Assembly: GCA_934371915.1 (NCBI GenBank)
Contig: CAKROE010000002.1
Span: 39,769-103,768 of the forward strand
DNA: 64,000 nucleotides
DNA from: an uncultured Blautia sp.
GTDB taxonomy: Bacteria; Bacillota; Clostridia; Lachnospirales; Lachnospiraceae
Direction: 5' to 3'
Position 1 is the first letter of the stretch, and each line of letters opens with the position of its first letter. Both the position numbers and the translations under genes were made by a program. Shown piece after piece: positions 30,259 to 39,060 of this stretch. The notes beneath the pieces are model-generated. The model saw nothing but the letters and a program-made list of their open reading frames with translations, was not told the DNA's origin and ran no database searches.

Positions 30259-31800
30259 TTACTTTTTATTCTGCTCCTGCATGATCGAAGCCATGATACG
30301 TTCCTGAGTTGCCTCTTCTGCAGTAAATTCACCTGCTATACGGCCCTCACTCATAACATAGATACGGTCACACATACCGAGAAGTTCCGGCATTTCGGAA
30401 GAAATCATGATAACTGATTTTCCTTCTTCTACCATTTTGTTGATCAGGCAGTAAATATCATATTTTGCACCTACGTCGATACCTCGCGTCGGCTCATCCA
30501 GAATAAGGATATCCGGCTCTGTAAACATCCATTTACCAAGCAGCGCTTTCTGCTGGTTACCACCGGAAAGGTTACCGATCTTCTGCTCATTGGAAGGAGT
30601 TTTGGTTCCCATTTCCTTTGTCATCTCATCAGCCATATGCACTTCCATATCTGTATTGATGATACCTTTTTCACAGACTTTGGAAAGTCGTGCAAGAGTT
30701 GTATTAAAACGAATGGATTCTCCGAGGATCAGTCCGTTTGTCTTACGGTCTTCTGTTACATAAGAAAGTCCGTGACGGATTGCCTCATGCGGATTCTTGA
30801 GATTTACCTTCTCGCCTTTGATATAAAGTTCTCCGGAGATATTGCTTCCGTAACTCTTTCCGAATACGGACATTGCAAATTCCGTACGTCCTGCACCCTG
30901 CAGTCCTGAAAAACCGACAACCTCGCCTTTATGTACTTTACATGAAATATTGTCATCGACAATTTTTTCCGGATAAAGCGGATGGTGAACTGTCCAGTTT
31001 TTAACTTCCAGCATAACTTCATTGCTGACATTATGCTTTCTTGACGGATAACGGTCATCCATGGAACGACCAACCATACCTTTGATGATGCGGTCTTCAC
31101 TTAAATCATCTACACCTTTTGTCAGTGTCTCGATCGTAGTACCATCTCGAATGATCGTACAGCGGTCTGCACAGTAGATGATCTCATTCAGTTTGTGTGT
31201 GATGATGATAGATGTCAGCCCGTTTTTCTTAAATTCCATCAGAAGATCAAGAAGCATTTTTGCATCTTCATCATTCAGGGAAGAAGTCGGCTCGTCAAGG
31301 ATCAGAAGTTTAACCTTCTTTGAAAATGCCTTTGCGATCTCTACCAGCTGCTGTTTACCTGTTCCGATATCTTTGATCAGTGTCTGCGCAGATTCATGAA
31401 GGCCAACCTGTGCCATATGTTTTTCCGCTTCACTGAATGTTCTGTCCCAGTCAATGCTGCCCCTTTTATTCTTAATCTCGTTTCCGAGAAACATATTCTC
31501 GCCAATAGAAAGCAACGGAATCAGCGCAAGTTCCTGGTGAATGATAACAATACCTTTCGCCTCACTGTCGTTTAAGTTTTTGAACTTACATTCCTCACCT
31601 TCATAGGTAACGGTACCTGTATAACTTCCATATGGATACTGACCACTTAAAACGTTCATCAGTGTGGATTTTCCCGCACCGTTTTCACCGATCAGCGCGT
31701 GAATCTCTCCTCGCTGGACTTCAAGATTTACATTGTCCAGAGCTTTGACACCGGGGAACTCTTTTGTAATGTGATCCATTACCAAAATATTGTCTGCCAA
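30259..31800 (-). CDS. mmsA: Sugar ABC transporter ATP-binding protein, GguA type
   Basis: A 513-residue tandem ATPase. Domain 1 has Walker A GENGAGKSTLMNVL, signature-like GTGKQQLVEIAKA and Walker B LLILDEPTSSL. Domain 2 lacks a regular Walker A (SGLQGAGRTEFA), as in the RbsA/MglA family, but has signature LSGGNQQKALLGKW and Walker B ILILDEPTRGID. It energises sugar uptake. A strong hairpin upstream, between it and the binding-protein gene, likely lowers its expression relative to the binding protein. Confidence 0.93.
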   Translation of the reverse strand: MADNILVMDHITKEFPGVKALDNVNLEVQRGEIHALIGENGAGKSTLMNVLSGQYPYGSYTGTVTYEGEECKFKNLNDSEAKGIVIIHQELALIPLLSIGENMFLGNEIKNKRGSIDWDRTFSEAEKHMAQVGLHESAQTLIKDIGTGKQQLVEIAKAFSKKVKLLILDEPTSSLNDEDAKMLLDLLMEFKKNGLTSIIITHKLNEIIYCADRCTIIRDGTTIETLTKGVDDLSEDRIIKGMVGRSMDDRYPSRKHNVSNEVMLEVKNWTVHHPLYPEKIVDDNISCKVHKGEVVGFSGLQGAGRTEFAMSVFGKSYGSNISGELYIKGEKVNLKNPHEAIRHGLSYVTEDRKTNGLILGESIRFNTTLARLSKVCEKGIINTDMEVHMADEMTKEMGTKTPSNEQKIGNLSGGNQQKALLGKWMFTEPDILILDEPTRGIDVGAKYDIYCLINKMVEEGKSVIMISSEMPELLGMCDRIYVMSEGRIAGEFTAEEATQERIMASIMQEQNKK

Positions 31801-31815
31801 AATGGCGCCCCCTTT

Positions 31816-31852
31816 CCAAAAAGAGGGCGGGGCTCTTCACCCCGCCCTTAAA
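31816..31852 (-). terminator. Intra-operon attenuator between binding protein and ATPase
   Basis: GGGCGGGG and CCCCGCCC form an eight-base GC stem followed on the minus strand by TCTTTTTGG. It sits in the gap between the binding-protein and ATPase genes, where partial termination is common in sugar ABC operons. Confidence 0.75.
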
Positions 31853-31898
31853 ATTCAAGTTCTTATATTTTTGATATCTATCTGACTCTGCTCAGTCA

Positions 31899-33029
31899 TC
31901 ATTCTGCCGGATGAAGGTATCCATCATCGTCCTGTGTATAGTATCCTGTGTCAACAAGTTCTTCTTTCAGGTTGTCCTTAGTTACAACTGTAGGAACAAG
32001 CAGGAAGGATGGGCATTTATGTCCTTCGGATGTTTCATAGGATTCTGTATCATATGCACAATCGAAATCCCATTTGGAGTTTGTGATCAGAGAATCATCA
32101 ATTGTGTCACCTTTCAGCATTGCTTCTGCAAGGTCAAGAGTAACAACTGCTTCGTTTGCAACTGCTTTGTAAACTGTCATGGACTGTTTTCCATCAACGA
32201 TGTTTGCAAGGTTAGCTTCGTCACCATCCTGTCCTGTGATCAGAACGTCGTTTTTGCCTGCATAGTCAGATTCGATAGCCTGTGTAACACCAAGTGCTGT
32301 AGAGTCATTGGAGCAAAGAGCTACATCAAGCTGTGTTCCGTCTGCATAGTAAGAAGCGAGGATGTTCTGCATTCTTTCCAGAGCTGTCTGTGTATCCCAT
32401 GCTGCTGTTGCTACGGAATCGAAATCAGTCTGTCCGGAAACTACATTCAGTGTGCCTGCATCCAGATACGGTTTCAGAGTGTCATAAGCACCGTTGAAGA
32501 AGTATCCTGCATTGTTATCTGCCGGGTCACCTGCTGTGAACTCGATGTTGTATGTTTTATCACCTGCATTGTCAAGATCCAGAGTATCGATTACGTACTG
32601 GCCCTGCAGAGTACCTACTGTATAGTTATCGAAAGAGATGTAGTAGGAAACTGCATCGGATTTGATCAGACGGTCATAAGCGATAACCGGGATTCCTGCA
32701 TCTGCTGCTTCATCCATAACTGTGTTAAGTGCTTCACCATCGATAGCTGCAACTACCAGAAGGTTAACTCCGTCGGAGATCAGGTTCTGGATATCATTTA
32801 CCTGACGGTCTGTTTCATTATCGGAATATGTCAGCTCAACATCGAATCCAGCTGCCTTAAACTGTTCTTCCAGATAAGAACCATCTCTGTTCCAACGTTC
32901 CAGAGACTGTGTTGGCATTGAGATACCAATCTTTCCGCCTTCAGCTGCTGCATCATCTGCAAGTACCGGGACTGCACAAGATGTGATTGCCATTGTTGCT
33001 GCCATCGCTAAAACTAATTTTTTCTTCAT
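31899..33029 (-). CDS. chvE: Multiple-sugar-binding protein, ChvE type
   Basis: A 376-residue secreted binding protein with an N-terminal signal (MKKKLVLAMAATMAITSCAVPVLA); the Cys in this stretch may be lipidated. The mature domain has ChvE hallmarks: GISMPTQSLERWNRDG, YSDNETDRQVNDIQNLISDGVNLLVVAAIDGEAL, IAYDRLIKSDAVSYYISFDNY and TGQDGDEANLANIVDGKQSMTVYKA. It likely binds xylose, glucose, galactose or arabinose. GGGAGG lies before the ATG, and TTGTTT-18-TATAAT upstream on the minus strand is a fair promoter. Confidence 0.92.
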   Translation of the reverse strand: MKKKLVLAMAATMAITSCAVPVLADDAAAEGGKIGISMPTQSLERWNRDGSYLEEQFKAAGFDVELTYSDNETDRQVNDIQNLISDGVNLLVVAAIDGEALNTVMDEAADAGIPVIAYDRLIKSDAVSYYISFDNYTVGTLQGQYVIDTLDLDNAGDKTYNIEFTAGDPADNNAGYFFNGAYDTLKPYLDAGTLNVVSGQTDFDSVATAAWDTQTALERMQNILASYYADGTQLDVALCSNDSTALGVTQAIESDYAGKNDVLITGQDGDEANLANIVDGKQSMTVYKAVANEAVVTLDLAEAMLKGDTIDDSLITNSKWDFDCAYDTESYETSEGHKCPSFLLVPTVVTKDNLKEELVDTGYYTQDDDGYLHPAE

Positions 33030-33160
33030 AAAAGAAACCTCCCATTTTTGTTTTCGCTCTTTAGCTATTTCGTATAGCTTTTCGATGAAATTATAATATC
33101 ATATAGATATTTTAAACAAAATGGACTGTTTTTTGATGCACCATTCAATTTTTGCGTTCA

Positions 33161-33196
33161 AAAAAAATCCAGACGACACGCATCTGGATTTTTTTG
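33161..33196. terminator. Bidirectional terminator between chvE promoter and shikimate kinase
   Basis: AAAAAAATCCAGA and TCTGGATTTTTTT form a stem with T-runs on both strands. On the minus strand it ends the shikimate kinase transcript. Confidence 0.75.
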
Positions 33197-33245
33197 GACA
33201 TCTGCTTTTTATTAAATTAAATTTGTGCTATTGACAGGTTGCTGT

Positions 33246-34034
33246 TCACTCCTGCGCATCCAGTGCGCGAAGTCTGTGTACAAGCTCCTCACAGATCTCA
33301 AGCTTGTCTTTGCCGTCTGTCTCGATAATGATATCAGCTGCTGCCTGATATTTCTCACGACGTTTTTCCATAAGGTCACCGATGAAGGAAACATTCTTAT
33401 TTCCCTCGAGAAGCGGTCTGTCATGGTTGTCTTTGACACGGTTTAAGATTGTCTCCGGTTTTGCGGTAAGAAGAACGACACGGCCGTTTTTCTTCATCTC
33501 AACTACATTGCGCTCTCTCATCGGTACACCGCCGCCACAGGAGATGACCACATTGCTCTTGGACTGCATTTCAATAAGAAGTTCTGTCTCAAGATTACGG
33601 AAGTATTCTTCTCCGTAGGTCTCAAAAATATCGGAGATGGACATGCCTTCTCTCTCTGCGATGATCTGATCCATCTCTACCACTTCCATTGCAAAAACAG
33701 TTCTCAGGAAATCAGAGATCGTAGATTTGCCGGCTCCCATAAATCCGATCAGGACGATATTGTAATCAAACAGCTTACGTGCCTGAATCTTCTTACTGTT
33801 TCTTGTGATTTCTTCAAAAACAGCTGTTACCTCATCTTTATGGCGTTTGCCTTCCATTCTGCGGTTCAGCCATTCTCTCTGCTTCGCTTCCTGCTCCGGC
33901 TGCAGGATCGGAATATCATTTGCTTCTTTGTAAACCATGATGTCTTCTACGATTCTGTTACGCATGAGAAGTGCATCCAGAAGAATTTCATCACACTGTC
34001 CAAGACTTTCTCTGAGTATATCCAATTGATTCAT
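33246..34034 (-). CDS. aroK: Bifunctional chorismate mutase-shikimate kinase
   Basis: A 262-residue fusion. Residues 1-80 are an AroQ-type chorismate mutase helix bundle (LDILRESLGQCDEILLDALLMRNRIVEDIMVYKEANDIPI), and residues 90-262 are shikimate kinase with Walker A GFMGAGKST at 97-105, the shikimate-binding Asp/Arg region (EMDQIIAEREG; FRNLE) and CGGGVPMRE. It joins two non-consecutive aromatic-pathway steps (shikimate to shikimate 3-phosphate; chorismate to prephenate). The catalytic Arg/Lys of the mutase part are partly visible. It stands alone between terminators. Confidence 0.88.
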   Translation of the reverse strand: MNQLDILRESLGQCDEILLDALLMRNRIVEDIMVYKEANDIPILQPEQEAKQREWLNRRMEGKRHKDEVTAVFEEITRNSKKIQARKLFDYNIVLIGFMGAGKSTISDFLRTVFAMEVVEMDQIIAEREGMSISDIFETYGEEYFRNLETELLIEMQSKSNVVISCGGGVPMRERNVVEMKKNGRVVLLTAKPETILNRVKDNHDRPLLEGNKNVSFIGDLMEKRREKYQAAADIIIETDGKDKLEICEELVHRLRALDAQE

Positions 34035-34135
34035 ATGTATCGTTCCCTCTCTATATAAACAAATTTAGTGTTATTATAACAGCTATTTAGCACGTTAACA
34101 ATATAAAGTGGGAATTTTTCTGAAAAACATAAATT

Positions 34136-36451
34136 TTATTCTGCATTCTTGAGCGCTTCACTCATCGGCACTTTACGTATCCTGCGATATTCCAGAAGTG
34201 CTACTACGGCATAAGTTACAAATCCAGCCCCAAACATCTTCACATAAATCATCGGATCGATCCACAGAGCAATCCATCCGGAAATACTCTGCAGCATCAC
34301 TTCCCGGAACAGCACCTTCATGGCAGCAGCCTCAATAGGCATGCTGATAAGCAAACAGAGAACTACGACAATTGACGTTGACATAATATAAAGTCCGCTG
34401 ATCTCGCCATTCGTATAACCCAGAATCTTTGTCATGGAAATAGACTGGGCATTTTTTTCGATGATGATCTTGGACAACAGATAGATCAGTATCATGTAGA
34501 TTGCGATTGCAAATCCATTGACCAGTCCCATCATACTTCCCATTGATACATTGAGCTGTCTGGAAATCTTGGTCAGGGCATCCAGATCTATCACCGAACC
34601 GATATAACGGCTGTCAATATCCGTAATCTCGCTGTTGCAGAAATAACCACTGAAGTAATCATCTCCCAGATCAAACATCTGATTCAGACCCTCCTGCGGC
34701 ATAAAGATACAAAGCCCGCCATCATAATCATAGATCCCACCGATCTTAAACGTATACTCATCATCCTCATATTTTTCCTTAAGAGTGATCGAATCCCCGA
34801 TCTTCAGCAAAAACTTGTCCGCATATGCCTGCGAGATGTAAACACCGTCTGAAAAATCCGCGTCAATATACTTACTGTCATCGTGGACTCCATAGATAGT
34901 AACTTCTTCGCTCTTGTATTTGCCCGGAAGTGTATTCAATGAATATGCGCTGAACTCCTCCGCATCTTCATTATCCGTCTCTGTATCATTAGAAAAAAGA
35001 AACATATCCAGCATTCCCTCAAGCTTATTGCTGCCACCCATCACACTGACCGGAACAGAAAGCATATACTGATATTTTGCCAGCATATTATTCTGAATCT
35101 CCAGTTGATAGTGATCCAGTGCCGACGGAAGCAGAAGTCCGAACATCAGAAGCAGATTTGCAAAAACAATACCCACAAAGAGCACCAGATAATTGCTGAT
35201 GTTCTGAAAGATCACACGCAGACGGAATCTGTAAAATATTTTCAGTTTCGGACTTAAATAAAGAGCACGCCTCTGCTTTCTTGTTGAAAGATCCCTTCGC
35301 AGAAATTTAAGCGGTGACAGTTTCAATTTGTGATGCAGGATTGCATAATTAACTACAAACATGATCGCCACAGGCACCACTGTTGTCAGAACAAATGCTT
35401 CTGCATTCCAGATTGTCTTATAGGTCGGAAGACTGTAACTTCCATAATACATATCGGCGCATACATATTTGAATACGGTATAACCCAGAATATTTCCGAC
35501 CAGTGCCCCTATAAGCGTTACGATAACCGGCAGTGTCATGTAATGACGAACCAGTTCTCCCCGCGTATAACCGGATGCACGGAGTGTTCCGATCACACCG
35601 GCTTCTTTTGCAATCGTATTGCTGGTCGTGATTCCAAATACAAATGCCATGATCACAATAATGATATAAAGAAGCATTGCAATCATTGCTTTGTCACTTC
35701 CCATGTCATCACCGGTAAAGATGATCGCCTGGTTCTGATACTGTGGCACAAAGCTTTCCAGTGTAACAACTTTGCCCATTGCTTTCATCAGGTCTTCAGA
35801 AACTTCTTTTTCCTCAAGCTCTGTCTGTGGTTTCTTATCATATACCCATGCATAATTGTACTGCAGTTTATCCTGATCCAGAGTATCAAATTCTTCTTCT
35901 GTCACAACACCGACACCAAATTTTACGGCATCAAACATGGTATCGCTGTTGTTCTGAAACAGACAGCTGTAATCAGATAAAGCAACCAGCCCGGTGATCT
36001 TCCAGCTCTTTGTACCGTCATCAATCGTGTCTCCGACTTTCAGCTCATTATTGTCTGCATACATACGGTCAATCGCGATCTCACCTGTCTTTTCCGCAAG
36101 CTTGCCTTCCATCAGGCAGACTTTGTTGACATCTGTACGGTTCTTAAAGAAACGCATCGTACTGCCATTTGAAAGAGAATCTTCTATATAATAGCTCTCA
36201 TAGACTTTAATGCCTTCATCTTCGATTGCCTCTTTCTGTCCACGATACAAACGCTCTCCGAGACGGAAATTGCCATCTTCGATGTTGTATTTCTCAAAAC
36301 CTTCATTGTATGCCTGAATCATACTTCCATCCGCAACAAGGAATCCGGAAACCAGTCCGATCGTTGCGACCATCAGGATAAAAACAACCAGATACTTTCC
36401 GATTTCTCCTTTGAGTTCACGGGGAACCCTTTTTCTCAGAGGACTTTTCAT
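34136..36451 (-). CDS. FtsX-type ABC exporter permease
   Basis: A 771-residue permease with a cytoplasmic basic N terminus, TM1 at about 18-38, a large extracellular domain, three helices at about 255-370 (FtsX domain), a second extracellular domain and a last FtsX domain with three helices (SSMGLVNGFAIAIYMILIYLLSK onward). It resembles MacB/BceB-like exporters for peptides, lipids or drugs. The partner ATPase gene lies 12 bp upstream. The substrate is unknown. Confidence 0.88.
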   Translation of the reverse strand: MKSPLRKRVPRELKGEIGKYLVVFILMVATIGLVSGFLVADGSMIQAYNEGFEKYNIEDGNFRLGERLYRGQKEAIEDEGIKVYESYYIEDSLSNGSTMRFFKNRTDVNKVCLMEGKLAEKTGEIAIDRMYADNNELKVGDTIDDGTKSWKITGLVALSDYSCLFQNNSDTMFDAVKFGVGVVTEEEFDTLDQDKLQYNYAWVYDKKPQTELEEKEVSEDLMKAMGKVVTLESFVPQYQNQAIIFTGDDMGSDKAMIAMLLYIIIVIMAFVFGITTSNTIAKEAGVIGTLRASGYTRGELVRHYMTLPVIVTLIGALVGNILGYTVFKYVCADMYYGSYSLPTYKTIWNAEAFVLTTVVPVAIMFVVNYAILHHKLKLSPLKFLRRDLSTRKQRRALYLSPKLKIFYRFRLRVIFQNISNYLVLFVGIVFANLLLMFGLLLPSALDHYQLEIQNNMLAKYQYMLSVPVSVMGGSNKLEGMLDMFLFSNDTETDNEDAEEFSAYSLNTLPGKYKSEEVTIYGVHDDSKYIDADFSDGVYISQAYADKFLLKIGDSITLKEKYEDDEYTFKIGGIYDYDGGLCIFMPQEGLNQMFDLGDDYFSGYFCNSEITDIDSRYIGSVIDLDALTKISRQLNVSMGSMMGLVNGFAIAIYMILIYLLSKIIIEKNAQSISMTKILGYTNGEISGLYIMSTSIVVVLCLLISMPIEAAAMKVLFREVMLQSISGWIALWIDPMIYVKMFGAGFVTYAVVALLEYRRIRKVPMSEALKNAE

Positions 36452-36463
36452 ACTATCGCCCCC

Positions 36464-37162
36464 TTACCAGTCAAGATCCATCGCAGGAATCTTATGTTCA
36501 TTCTGATAATTTTTACGGATCATACCGTCTCGAAGCTTGACTACACGATCCGCCATATCTTTGATTGCATCATTATGCGTAACCATGACGACTGTATTTC
36601 CATATTTCTGATTAACGGTTTCGATCAGTTTCAGAATTTCCTTGGATGTATTGTAATCAAGTGCACCCGTAGGCTCATCGCAAAGCAGGATATCCGGGTT
36701 CTTTACGATGGCACGGCCAATTGCCGTTCTCTGCTGCTGACCTCCTGACAGCTGGTTCGGAAGTTTTCTCTGATGTTCAAAAAGTCCCAGTGTATGCAGA
36801 AGTTCATCCACATCCAGTGGACGGTCACTCAAATATGCACCAACCTCGATATTTTCACGCACGGTCAGATTCGGGATCAGATTGTACATCTGAAAGATAT
36901 AGCCCAGATGTTTTCTGCGGTACTGCGACAGCTTCTTTTCTTTCATGTCAGCAAGACGTTCTCCCTCAATGGAGATGCTTCCATCATCGGCACTCTCAAT
37001 TCCGCCGATAATATTTAAAAGTGTGGATTTACCGGAACCGGACGGTCCCAGAAGAACACAGAACTCTCCCTTCGCAATATCCAGATCCAGACCGCGCAGC
37101 ACATCAACTTTGCTGTCGCCTGAACCGAATGACTTTTTGATTTCTCTTATTTCCAAAAACAT
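36464..37162 (-). CDS. ABC exporter ATP-binding protein, MacB/LolD type
   Basis: A 232-residue ATPase with Walker A GPSGSGKSTLLN, Q-loop YIFQMYNLIPNLTV, signature LSGGQQQRTAIGRA, Walker B ILLCDEPTGALD and switch His (VTHND). It pairs with the FtsX-type permease downstream. It starts after AAAGGAG. The promoter upstream carries repeats that look like operator sites, so the pair is probably inducible. Confidence 0.93.
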   Translation of the reverse strand: MFLEIREIKKSFGSGDSKVDVLRGLDLDIAKGEFCVLLGPSGSGKSTLLNIIGGIESADDGSISIEGERLADMKEKKLSQYRRKHLGYIFQMYNLIPNLTVRENIEVGAYLSDRPLDVDELLHTLGLFEHQRKLPNQLSGGQQQRTAIGRAIVKNPDILLCDEPTGALDYNTSKEILKLIETVNQKYGNTVVMVTHNDAIKDMADRVVKLRDGMIRKNYQNEHKIPAMDLDW

Positions 37163-37185
37163 ACGTTTCTCCTTTTTCCCTCGAT

Positions 37186-37270
37186 TTCTGACTGACTTTT
37201 CAGTTAGTCATTTCTATACTCATGTTAGTTCAGACTATCCGTTTTGTCAAGAATATTTGTCCGAACTAAC
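37186..37270 (-). promoter_or_regulatory. Exporter promoter flanked by inverted operator repeats
   Basis: On the minus strand TTGACA and TAACAT are 17 bp apart. The arms GTTAGTTCGGACA (upstream of the -35) and TAGTCTGAACTAAC (over the spacer and -10) form an inverted repeat at 37224-37270. A second palindrome, GACTAACTGAAAAGTCAGTC (37188-37208), lies after the start of transcription. This fits a TetR- or MarR-like repressor that is not encoded nearby. Confidence 0.6.
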
Positions 37271-37380
37271 TATTTTCGAAAAAGGAGCACATTTTTCGTA
37301 GATAAACATTGCGAAGTAATTTCCTGTAACGTAAAAATCCGGCCCTGCCAGAAGCAAAGCCGGAAAGTATTTCATATTAT

Positions 37381-37701
37381 TTACATTAAAAATCCCATGA
37401 TCCTCTCTACCACAAACACTGCCGCACACGCAAACAATGCAACCGTAAGAAGACTTTTTTCACGATATGCCACAATCAGCGCTACGATCAGTCCCGCAGC
37501 ACCGGAAATAATACCGCCCGCTGTCGCAGTCAGAATTGCCGGAAATGTCATTGCGGCAAGGCAGGCATACGGCACATAATATAAGAAAGATTTTATATAA
37601 GGACTGGTGATCTCTTTCTTAAAAAGTACAAGCGGAAGCATACGAATCAGATAGGTCACACCTGCCATCACCAGAATATAGATATATACATTCGGTTTCA
37701 T
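37381..37701 (-). CDS. azlD: Branched-chain amino acid exporter small subunit, AzlD
   Basis: A 106-residue membrane protein with four predicted helices (YIYILVMAGVTYLIRMLPLVLF; SFLYYVPYACLAAMTFPAIL; GIISGAAGLIVALIVAY; LTVALFACAAVFVVERIM). It is the partner of AzlC. GGAGG precedes the ATG at 37701. Its start lies directly after the AzlC stop. The longer frame overlapping AzlC is not needed. Confidence 0.9.
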   Translation of the reverse strand: MKPNVYIYILVMAGVTYLIRMLPLVLFKKEITSPYIKSFLYYVPYACLAAMTFPAILTATAGGIISGAAGLIVALIVAYREKSLLTVALFACAAVFVVERIMGFLM

Positions 37702-37702
37702 A

Positions 37703-38413
37703 TCAGTCTGCCTCCTTCTTTTCTTCGATCGGACAGAAATATGCTGCAATTCCTGCCACAAGTACGGTCGTGATGATGATCACAAAACCGGTCGATACTT
37801 TATTCAGTACAGGTACCGTTGCAAACAGGGTGCTTAGTGCCATAGCGCCGATCACAACACCGAGCACGGCACGGTTTTTCTTTGCCGGTGGAATAATGAC
37901 AGCAAGAAACATGCCATAGATTGCAACGCTCAGTGCACTGACCAGAAAATCCGGAAGCAGATTTCCCGATACGGCACCGGCAAGAGTCCCGAGTGTCCAT
38001 CCCGGAATTGCCACACACATCACACCATAATTATACCACGGACTGATCCTTCCCTCCTGACTTGCACTGACACCAAAAATTTCGTCAGTCACACCGAAAG
38101 CAACTGTCAGACGGTGACCGTTTCCCACACCCTTTTCCAGTTTCTGTGACAGTGAAAAAGACATCAGACAGTACCGAAGATTGATAACCAGCTGAGTCAG
38201 CGCCATCTCCCAGAGTGAACCACCGGCAGCAATGATACCGATACCTGCAAACTGACCTGCCGATGTCAGATTGGTAAGTGAGATCAGCACAGCCTGCCAT
38301 GCACTTAATCCCGCCTGTACTGCCATAATACCAAACGTAAAAGAGACTGCAAAATACCCAAGTCCGATCGGTATTCCGTCTTTCAGTCCCTTCTGAAAAG
38401 CGGACTTATTCAT
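37703..38413 (-). CDS. azlC: Branched-chain amino acid exporter large subunit, AzlC
   Basis: A 236-residue membrane protein of the AzlC family with about six helices. The N terminus FQKGLKDGIPIGLGYFAVSFTFGIMAVQAGLS is typical, as is the segment RYCLMSFSLSQKLEKG. It exports branched-chain amino acids with AzlD. An ACT-domain protein gene ends just upstream and the three are likely cotranscribed. Confidence 0.92.
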   Translation of the reverse strand: MNKSAFQKGLKDGIPIGLGYFAVSFTFGIMAVQAGLSAWQAVLISLTNLTSAGQFAGIGIIAAGGSLWEMALTQLVINLRYCLMSFSLSQKLEKGVGNGHRLTVAFGVTDEIFGVSASQEGRISPWYNYGVMCVAIPGWTLGTLAGAVSGNLLPDFLVSALSVAIYGMFLAVIIPPAKKNRAVLGVVIGAMALSTLFATVPVLNKVSTGFVIIITTVLVAGIAAYFCPIEEKKEAD

Positions 38414-38420
38414 GACAGTT

Positions 38421-38840
38421 TCAGCCCTCCAGAGAATTTAACACACGGAATCCATTATTGCTCAGCACATTTTCGGTTACAAATACATCGTCTGTCTGAA
38501 GGATCATGATCGGAAGACTGTTTCCTCTGTGATAGGATGTATAAATATAATCCAGATTTACATTACAGTTGCCAAGTACCTGCAGTACTGTGTTCAGTCC
38601 GCCGACTTCATCCTTGATATCTACGGCGATAACTTCTGTCACACGGTTCATATATCCGTTCTCTGTGAGGATTTTTTCTGCTTCATCTGCCTGGTTTGTC
38701 ACCATACGGAAAAGCGCAAATTCCGGTGCATCAAAGCATGCAAATCCATAAATATCGATGCCCGCTTCTGCCAGAAGGCCGGTCACTTTCTGAAGGCTTC
38801 CTGCTTTATTTTCAATAAATACGATATTCTGTTTGATCAT
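38421..38840 (-). CDS. Tandem ACT-domain regulator, 139 aa
   Basis: The small protein consists of two ACT domains (residues 1-68 and 70-139) and nothing else. Such proteins bind amino acids and modulate enzymes or transport. Placement 8 bp before azlC suggests that it senses branched-chain amino acids for the exporter, an inference from context. AGGAGAGAGAACA precedes the ATG. Confidence 0.85.
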   Translation of the reverse strand: MIKQNIVFIENKAGSLQKVTGLLAEAGIDIYGFACFDAPEFALFRMVTNQADEAEKILTENGYMNRVTEVIAVDIKDEVGGLNTVLQVLGNCNVNLDYIYTSYHRGNSLPIMILQTDDVFVTENVLSNNGFRVLNSLEG

Positions 38841-38971
38841 TGTTCTCTCTCCTCATCCCTCGCATAAAAATTAGTCTATATTGCATAATATACCAATGAA
38901 TATCATTATACTCACGTTTTTCCTAAATGTAAACCTTTGCAGGAACATTACGGAGTAATTTCCTGTAACGT

Positions 38972-39010
38972 AAAAAGCTCCCCGTGAAGCATGCTTGCCC
39001 CACGAGGATC
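38972..39010 (-). terminator. Terminator after nrdD
   Basis: On the minus strand CCTCGTG and CACGGGG pair around the palindrome AAGCATGCTT, followed by AGCTTTTTA. A half copy of the dispersed palindrome (38941-38975) overlaps the T-rich side. Confidence 0.65.
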
Positions 39011-39060
39011 CATATCCTTTCATTAAGGTATTATTTGCTTATACTTATCCACACAGCGGA

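Noticed and set aside
31911..32921. Plus-strand frame of 336 codons
   Set aside because: It is the antisense shadow of the ChvE-type binding protein gene, which has clear domain motifs and codon use.
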